Assembly: GCA_026874595.1 (NCBI GenBank)
Contig: CM049306.1
Span: forward strand, 42,224,019 to 42,288,018
DNA: 64,000 nucleotides
Reading direction: 5' to 3'
Source: Sipunculus nudus
Taxonomy: Eukaryota; Annelida; Sipuncula; Golfingiida; Sipunculidae
Positions 56,160-64,000 of this stretch are shown piece by piece. Each line of letters begins with the position of its first letter. Position 1 is the stretch's first letter. The notes under the pieces were generated by a model, which did not search any database, was not told where the DNA came from, and saw only the letters and a program-made list of their open reading frames with translations. The position numbers were made by a program, and so were the translations under genes.

Positions 56160-56345
56160 CACTAAGCAATTTGTGAAGGATCCATTGCGCCAAATGTAAA
56201 GTCAGGTTCGCAGCTGACAGGATGAATTAATCCAGGGCCGGAGGAACGTCGCAACACGAGTGCATCCTCGTCGAGGCGACCCGGGAGCCGGCGACATCTT
56301 CGAGAGAAAAGTCTCGCCATTGAGGTGCCGTCCTGCCAGAACACT
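56160..56345 (-). other. CpG-dense patch, possible exon or regulatory island
   Basis: About 13 CG dinucleotides fall within roughly 105 bp (56230-56335), in a region otherwise poor in CG. A 60-residue minus-strand ORF (56344-56162) covers it, with an Arg-rich segment LFSRRCRRLPGRLDEDALVL. I recognise no family. It could be a conserved exon, an unmethylated regulatory element, or foreign sequence. Coding status is uncertain. Confidence 0.3.
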
Positions 56346-58835
56346 ATTGCTCTGATGCATCAATGATTCCTTAAGAAAACGGCTAATCTACACTATAATT
56401 AGACTTATAATTAGTTCTCCTGTGCAGGACCCCGCCGAATACTTACACATCAAACCTAGATTTCTGAATCAAATCAGGATAAACTTAAGGGAGTAATTCT
56501 GAGCAGAGAGCCAGTCTATTATTCCTAAAATCATGGAATGTTATGACTCAGAAGAATGATAAATGATTCTAAATGAATAATAGATATAGATATAATGAGA
56601 TATAGATTTATATTGGTTTCAAATAGGACTCATCCAGTCTCCAGAGACTCAGATTTGAATAGAAATTAATGACAGTAAAAATTCAAATGAAACAGAGACA
56701 GCAGCTGTCCACGCCCTGATAAAAGTTTGGTCTCATTATACGTGACTGGATATGAGGGCTAAATTGTCAGATATGACTTGCCAAGAATCTCTGTCAATTC
56801 TGATTATAAATGAATTCATTATTTGATACAAAATCCTGTAACAGCCAAAATTATTGCGAGTGTTTCCATGTTATTGAAGATCCGACTATACTAAATCTAT
56901 AGTTTGGTTGTGTTGATACTGACTTCACACTTTTTTTTTCGCCCCTTCCCTATTATACTAATTACACTAATCACAATCAGGATTATGATGTTGTGACATG
57001 GAGGGCGAGTGTATTGGAATCGGTACTGTCTGTCTGTCCGTCCGTCTATCAGTCATTATGTATGTATGTCTACATGTATGTTTGTATGACCTGGAACTAA
57101 AATGGTACTCTACAAACTTTTCCCCCCGATCCGAAATCAAGATTATGTTACTCACTGAGCAAAAGACCCAACATCGTAGTTCATTGTTCACTCACCAGAT
57201 GACAACCGGTCGACGGTCTGAAGAGTTTGCCTGTCATGTTATGCATTTAGCTATGCTGACTAAAAGCTCATTTGGATATAATGATGGTGCCCCTTCGTTC
57301 ATAATCAGGCACCAATTATTACTTTTCGACTTGGAAACATAAAAGCTCGAGAAATCCTGATGAAATTTCCCTTGAGATATTAGTTCATATTATATATGAG
57401 GTCTAATTGACCTATATTCTGCGAGCTACAGATCAAAAACATGATTTGAAGCACTCTAAATCTTTAACTCTTTTATTGTCTATTTCATTTAAACCTTCAA
57501 TTATGTCTGGTCACAGGCGTCTATTTACAATATATGTGCGGTTCGTGTGCAAAGAAATTATCGGTAGTCGAAGTGCATTGGTATTACAGAAATCTTTAAT
57601 TGGTAATTATTCTGAGGAAAATTAAATTGACCCCTGGGGTGCTCAGAGCCTTCTTGCTCAGAAACAAGGTTGGTCTCTGATTAGTAGCCTGGATGTAAAC
57701 AGCCATAAATTACTTCACCATAATTTGAAATAGAAACTTCAAATCATTGGGCATATTTTAGACCAATAATGCCCATTTTTCAGATGCATATTTTGAGATT
57801 AATTTTGGTTACATAGTGGTGCTGAAAACACAATATTGCTGTATAACCCATTTTATTTACTCGCCACAGTCTCAATATTTTATACAATTTCTTTCGATTA
57901 AGATATTTGCAAAACTCACTGTCCGCCAATCATGCTTCCACTTTAAATGCTGCGTGCGCAACCCCTCTTGTTAACTCAAATCACGAGATAAACGCGTTCG
58001 CTTCCACTAGAATGTCGTGATTACCACTCGTGAACTGGAGAATTTATCTCCGCACCGACTTGGCGTCCTTGACACGGAAAAAAGTCACACTTTTTTTTTA
58101 CGATTTACAGAAAATGACGCTAATTACTCTTTTTCACTTTTTTAGCAGCACACTATACTCTTTGTTTTCAAGAGGGCGGGGGGATTTGAGAGTGAAACAC
58201 GGCCCTTTGACAAGGTTTTTTTTTTTCCTTTAAGCCTGCAGAACACTCAACCTGGGTTTTTTAAATAATAATTACATTGACCTTTCATCAAGGTTTGTTT
58301 GCCATATGACAACGTTAATCCTTATATACGTTCAAAACTCACTATAGTTAAGAGAGGCATTTGACAACTATTATATAATTACAGTTTTTGTTATCCATAA
58401 ACTTTACCCATTTATATTCATTCTTGTAAACAAATGACCAGTAGACCTTGATATTCAGCCAAATACATAGGCGAATTTATTTGCAAAATCCAGTGACCGT
58501 GTGTGCTGTTCTCTAAAGGAAGACTAAATATAAACGTAAGTAAAATGCTTATTGTTAACTGGAAATGTGAAGTCGAATTACGTATATTAATTTACATACC
58601 CTGTCAATCATCCGATAGTATGTGTCACCCTGAGTATAAGAAAATATACATCATCTAAAATTTACCGGTAATCTGTTTATATTTTAAAAAAGGTAAACTA
58701 GTTAAATCAAGATTATGTAACCTCACAGGGACTGCTTCCGGTAACACTGCTTTTTATTTTTTTTATTCGATGCAATTTCCTCACTGAGGTCAATTCATTA
58801 ATATTCATAAACGACAGGAATGTACATATCTAACA
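56346..58835. other. No gene recognised
   Basis: Mostly AT-rich, with a TGTC/TATG simple stretch at 57028-57090. Confidence 0.4.
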
Positions 58836-59069
58836 ATGGCAGAATGTCTGCGCCATGGGCGGGACTTGGACAGTGATGTACACTTCCGGATTTCCTTTGC
58901 AGACGATATATCGAAGGAAGTGTCCAAAGAGGCGGGAAATTTAGTGCCGTGTGAAACCGAAGTTGACCTGTCGACATTTTCGTTAAAAGTGATGTATGGG
59001 TTGTCTGGGGCAGATCTTTTAAGAGTGGCTGAAATTCTTTTAAGCAGGAAATGCATTAATCATAACTAA
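58836..59069 (+). CDS. Small candidate ORF, 77 residues, unknown function
   Basis: The ATG sits in a good translation context (AACAATGG). The 77-codon frame MAECLRHGRDLDSDVHFRIS... is less AT-rich than its surroundings and has an acidic, mixed composition like a folded protein. The second half is Leu/Val-rich (LKVMYGLSGADLLRVAEILL), probably helical. There is no signal peptide, membrane segment or motif that I recognise. An AATAAA lies about 165 bp downstream at 59236. No splice donor interrupts the frame before its stop. It could be a small single-exon gene, a processed fragment, or chance; the antisense frame of 83 residues is the alternative. Confidence 0.3.
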   Translation: MAECLRHGRDLDSDVHFRISFADDISKEVSKEAGNLVPCETEVDLSTFSLKVMYGLSGADLLRVAEILLSRKCINHN

Positions 59070-59758
59070 TAGACACGACTGTATTTACACTGGCGCTCTT
59101 ATAAAATAGGGGATTCTAAATGTTATTAATGGACCAGCTATTGCCCAGATAGGAAACTAAGCGACGGAACGCGGGTGGTGTTTGTTTAATTTTATTTTTA
59201 GAGCATGAAAGCATAAATGTTGGCCATGCGAAGAAAATAAACTACATAAAGGAACCTACAACTTAAAATTGAATTTTAATATCTTGACGTTTGTGAAAAT
59301 CTCGTAGCGCTTGAGCATATGATTATTTCATAACATTATGACACTGCACATTTATATATCTTGAAATACCTTAATCATTGGTGGCACCAGGAATTAGAAA
59401 AGGGATTCAGCGTAGTGACCGGGAAATGGAGGTCATCGGGTTTCAGAATATTTGTAATTACTAAATTAAACATATATGATTTAAAATGTGAAAAAAAAAC
59501 AAAAGCTCTCACACGATATTTTGCAAATTAAACATGCTTGAAAAAATATAAAGCTAAGACGGGATAATACAGCAGTTGATACCGAAGACTGGTAACGGAA
59601 AAAATATCAGATTAAAAATCCAGTCAGAAAATCCATTGGCCAAATGATGAATTCAGCTCAGCACTGAAATTAGAGATATAGCAATACCAATAAAGACAAG
59701 CTGCCGTTTCATGCGTTTCGGCTTATATCAGACAACGTTAAATAACTGTAAATTCGTC
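59070..59758. other. No gene recognised
   Basis: Holds the AATAAA at 59236; otherwise nothing identified. Confidence 0.4.
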
Positions 59759-60470
59759 AGACCATATCCCAGGGCACTTACAAAACTGTGGCCTGTCGTA
59801 TGCTATTTGTAATAAGCAAGAACCAGCATACTGACAAATAGACATACATTCTGACAAATTGACACATCTGAGATAGCAGATAAATAAATAAGCTTATGGA
59901 GAAGATGAAGAGGAACAACATGACTTATAGTTTATGTAGGTAAGATTTATAGTTTTGGAGATCTGACCAAACTTGATATGTTGTAGTGATTCTCTTGCGG
60001 CTATTTTCGGGAAATGAGAGATTACGTTCGAGATGTCAGTTTAAAGTTTAAAAAATGTACCAGTTTTAAAAGGATTCCTGCAAAACGGTGGCCTGCAGAA
60101 TGCTATATGTCAAAGGCAAGAACCAGCAAGCAGTTTAAATTGAGGACAACTGAGAAACAGACAGACATACTGACAAAATGACATTTGTTCGAGACCAGCT
60201 GACTAAACCAGGTTATGGAAAAGATCCAGAGAAAAAAATGAGCCATAGTTTGTGAATATAGGACTTATATTAACGAAGCTATGACGAAATTAAAATTTCA
60301 AAGTTTTTTAATGACCTTGATCTTGACCTTTGATCTATATTGACCAAAAACAATAGGCTCTAATAACTTTTGATTGTCAATCAACTTTGCAAGTTTGAAA
60401 GCGATTGCTGCAAAATTGCGACCTGTAGAATGGCCTCAGACAAACAAACAGACATACGGAACTCACCAAC
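59759..60470. repeat. Diverged tandem repeat, about 300-bp unit
   Basis: Three copies of a block with GTGGCCTGYMGAATGCTAT and GCAAGAACCAGCA, then GACAGACATAC, occur at about 59788, 60090 and 60417 (third partial). Copies are old and diverged. Confidence 0.65.
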
Positions 60471-61823
60471 ATGCTTGCCGAAATCGAGGATTTGCGGCAA
60501 GCAACAAACAAAGGAGAATACAGTTCCCGAAAATTGTCATGTGTTATGCGATACCTGCTTGTTGCTAATATTTTTGTATTAGATTTCAGGTCAAAATTCT
60601 TGATTTGCAATAAATTAGCTGAGGTTTTATCTGTCTGACGAACACGAGCGGAATTGGTGCAATCTACACACTGGTTCCTGCGACTCATTGTCCAAATATG
60701 CATGACGCGTGAGATTAATTTGAGTGGGGAAAACATCCCAATCTGCCTAATGGTGTGTCAAAGAAAGGTAAAAAAAAATAAAAAGGTAAAGGGCTGAATA
60801 TTGCCAATGTGCCCTTTTACATGGAGAAATGTCAAATAAACTTGCTGATAATATGGTCAATACAGTTTAATTCCCTAAAAATATATTATAAAGCGATACA
60901 GGAATACGAGTAAGATCTTTGATATAAAAGGAGCAATAGTCCGTCAGAGGTAAGGTCCATGCAGGAGGGAATGTTAGATCGTTTGTTTCGTGGTCCAATG
61001 TTATGGTACCGTTTGCCCCAGACGTCATTGATCACGTGACACACAGGACCAAAGATTTACACGCCAAAATACCAAAACAGCACATTATCTCAGAGCCATA
61101 AACTTCTGTTTTGTCAATAACGCGGACTATAGGCAGAATGTTGTTTCAGCTTGCATGACTCCAATTTTAAATCTCCCAGGTAATATATGGCATGGTTTGA
61201 TGTAGGTTATTATTCTCGATAAAAATACACGGGGACATTTACAAATGTTGGGTGTCTTTTCAAATTATCTTTCCCTGCCTGACTTTATCTCCTTAATGAA
61301 GGTAATCTATCATATCTTTTGTCGCAGTGAGTGAGCGGCCTCTCCGCGTTATTTTCATATCTTCCCGTAAAGAAACACTGCCGATGAGCTTAGCGTGGTG
61401 GTATTTTACGCACTGTGTTTGATATACTGCTGAATTTGAGAGTATTTGGCTGGAAGAACTATATTAAATTAGTGCTTTTCTTTGAGATATGGGAAAACAG
61501 CAATAAACATTTGTAAAATATCACATTCATCATTTGAAAACTATTGAAGTACAACCAAATCCATGAGGAGCTTCGGTAAATCGTGTTTTTTGCCTTGTAA
61601 ATTTAACTCACACAAATGTGCTCTCGTCGAAGTAAAATCAAAAGTGTCAAATTTAAAAAACGCGTATAACCGGCCAGTCTATCCTCATATATACAACTAA
61701 CTTTCTTCCCTAATCAAAGTGCCATGTTTTGTTTTAATTTTCAATTAAAGTATCAATACATGTTTTGAGATATAAAAAAAGGATGACTCGCAGGCGTGGC
61801 GGCGGGAGGTATTCAAAGTTGGG

Positions 61824-61825
<2 letters not shown>
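60471..61825. other. No gene recognised
   Basis: AT-rich. A 119-residue minus ORF (60736-60377) overlaps the repeat and is unconvincing. Confidence 0.4.

Positions 61826-61880
<55 letters not shown>
61826..61880. repeat. (TA)n microsatellite
   Basis: About 55 bp of TA. Confidence 0.97.
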
Positions 61881-61884
<4 letters not shown>

Positions 61885-64000
61885 CTTTTATTGTCTATGT
61901 GACACATTTCAAATGTATTACAATTAGGTATAAGACTTTAAAAAATAAAGGTATTATGTTTGCAGTATAGCTTAATTCTAAACCAGGTTTATTGATATGA
62001 TAAACCCAGAAATGAAACCAAAGTCTGTCATTTTAATTAATACATTTCATTTCCAATTAATGAATATTATTCTTTGAATAGCAGGGGATGACTACAGTGA
62101 CCATCCCCTCTTGCTTAAAAGTATGTGTGTGTGGGGGGGGGGTATATAACCCCACTGTATTGACACCGATGAGTTTCGTGTCTTAAAAATATCGAATGAG
62201 TTAAAGGTATAACAGCTCCGTCTTTTATGGGGATCTTTTATATAACTACTTGAAAGCCGTGCAATGTTGAGGGTTTTTTTAAGTTAAAGAAAACTAGAAC
62301 AATGGTGACATGTCTTCCTGTTAAGCTTATTTTAAGCCAAACAGATGAACTCCAAATTGGATTATTTCTAGTGTGTGTCACTAAGAGGAAGAAAACATCG
62401 CTAAAAAAACTGAAAATATTCGGCTGGGATTAAAAGTTAAAAATATCAGGCCTGTAGTAGAGACTTTTTTCCAGAACAAATAGGGCATATAGGTTGAAAC
62501 GGAAGTTGTGGGAGGGTTCAGGCCCACGCTAGGCCGAAGTGGCAAATCACTACCAATCCTAATGATGTGACAAGAATCTTCGGGGCCCAGCACATATATA
62601 TTACGCCAAACAGGCAAGGTTATCAAGAACATGTTTAATGAGTAAAATCTTTATTATGTAATATTTCCAGCAGTCTATCGCTTCAAACTGTGTATAGCTT
62701 CTGTTTCAAGCCTCAATCCATCCACAGAAAAAAAAATACACGATTCACGACTCAATAACGACCCATTTATATGGGGCTGGTAAGCCTAACTGGAATCATG
62801 ATACAAACAATACGGAAGAATGTACTGCAATGTACTTACATCCAGTTGCATTGATATCGTATACAACCGATAGTCTGAACATTAGGTTACGAATGATGAA
62901 TAAATACCAAAAAAATACATAGGAACTCACAACCCAACCTGAAATTCCTTTATGGCAAGAGGTTTTAAAGGTTCATTTAAAAAGCCTGGTCTATGGTATT
63001 GAGACATTTTCCTGTATAGCGTAGGAGTTACAGTTTCTCGTGCTTGCATTTATGCGGTCAGATATGTCACAAACAAGCTTAGGGGTTCACCAATATGCTG
63101 AATTAAAACGCAATATTTCTCGCACATGATTGGTGTTGATAGTGTATACTAAAAAGCTAATGATTGGTCTGGTGTATGTAAAGTGACAGCGTACTTGTAG
63201 GCCATGAGGCTTTGTCAAAATATTTACATCGTCATACATTGTAGCCTTACAGTGCGGTCCTATAGTATTAGGATTTGAAGGCACCCTAACGCTGTCTAGA
63301 ACGCTGGTTGTAGACTCTGTATGTAATGTCAGAGGGTTAAAATGGCGCTATTCCTTGGCCTGACCGATTTCCTGCGTGTGTTCTGGTTGGTGATAAATTA
63401 CGATGACGTTTGTCTAGCCGTAGTTTCACGCCTCAGTATAGGTTTTAAATTAGGCGCGATAGGACAAACTGCGGGTCATAAGGGCAGTCAGGCTCAGCCC
63501 CACTCTACAGCAGCAGTTAATTTATGATAAAGCTAAGGGTTATAATTTTACAAAAAGATCAGTTAATACAAACAAAAACAAATGAACTCCCCAGATTGCC
63601 TACATTATATGTGTGTTGACCTTCAATGTCCCCTTTTGAACACCCAGCCAGCAACCAGTTGATGTGGGCGACACACGTGCATATGTGGGCATACGAGCTC
63701 AACTAACATACTGGCAAATGTATAGCTATATTGAGTTCTTGAAAAATCGTTTAAAGCAGAAAAATAACGAATATATACCGATAAGCAGATTTGGCCGATT
63801 TCATTGAACATAGAAATTTCCCACAGTGAGCAGAAGAATTTTTTTCATCATGATTTCAACCGCCACTGTTACGTTTGTTTTTCCTTCGGAACTTTATATC
63901 GTTGAAAAGTAAAATCGACCTTTAACATATCTTGCGATATCTAGTGTATTCCTTGAACAGAGCATTATTTAATAGCGCAAATGAACATTTTTAAAACTTT
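61881..64000. other. No gene recognised
   Basis: Contains a GT/poly(G) tract near 62123-62142 and short ORFs without recognisable domains. Confidence 0.4.

Noticed and set aside
60377-60736. 119-residue minus-strand ORF
   Set aside because: Overlaps a diverged tandem repeat, with competing ORFs on the other strand and no domain.
63342-63527. 61-residue ORF with strong start context (AAAATGG)
   Set aside because: No domain, no poly(A) or splice support, and length compatible with chance.

Overview
The window looks like AT-rich, repeat-dense, non-coding DNA from a marine invertebrate nuclear genome. A mollusc, possibly a bivalve, is my best guess. The basis is a Gmr1-like Ty3/gypsy retrotransposon, tRNA-derived SINEs with a shared central domain, many long (TA)n arrays and many minisatellites. 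The species cannot be fixed from sequence alone. No intact host protein-coding gene was recognised. The only host-gene candidates are a promoter plus first exon at 13960-14718, a small ORF at 58836-59069, and a CpG-dense patch near 56160-56345.

Region 1-9.6 kb is a retroelement cluster. It holds a minus-strand tRNA-derived SINE (about 255-462) and a minus-strand solo LTR (930-1743) flanked by a 4-bp TTAC duplication. Next is a rearranged, degraded Gmr1-like element on the minus strand (2714-7929). It keeps a tRNA-Pro-type primer binding site, a gag with coiled coil, SCAN-like segment and CCHC knuckle, a protease, an integrase placed before the RT linker, and an RNase H tail. The RT core has been deleted. 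Directly beyond its right LTR, set in (TA)n, lies the most interesting object in the window: a tandem array of three short LTR-like units and two 119-bp internal units (7960-8656). The units have TGTTACG/CGTAACA ends, the same PBS core and a purine tract. Each LTR carries a tRNA-like A box and B box. This looks like a TRIM (miniature non-autonomous LTR retrotransposon) with a Pol III gene-like module in its LTR, comparable in concept to plant Cassandra.

Region 9.6-31.5 kb has microsatellites, a dispersed repeat (about 10600-10960), the candidate promoter and first exon, and a non-autonomous hAT transposon (15987-16895) with a perfect 8-bp target duplication. It also has several SINE copies, a 35-bp minisatellite, a decayed Penelope-like element with GIY-YIG remnant (about 21400-22040), a 36-bp minisatellite (about 24003-24885) and a 33-36-bp minisatellite (about 31085-31458).

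Region 31.5-50 kb contains a 306-bp MITE-like element with 15-bp inverted ends, long (TA)n arrays, G/C homopolymers, a second dispersed-repeat copy and a plus-strand Gmr1-type LTR (41813-42625). It also has a perfect inverted repeat and a 51-bp tandem repeat.

Region 50-64 kb carries an alternating two-monomer satellite built around the palindrome GGTGGCGCCACC (about 50880-51850), followed by related dispersed units. Beyond that are a duplicated AAT-rich block, the CpG patch, the small candidate ORF and a diverged 300-bp repeat. The rest is unannotated intergenic or intronic sequence.
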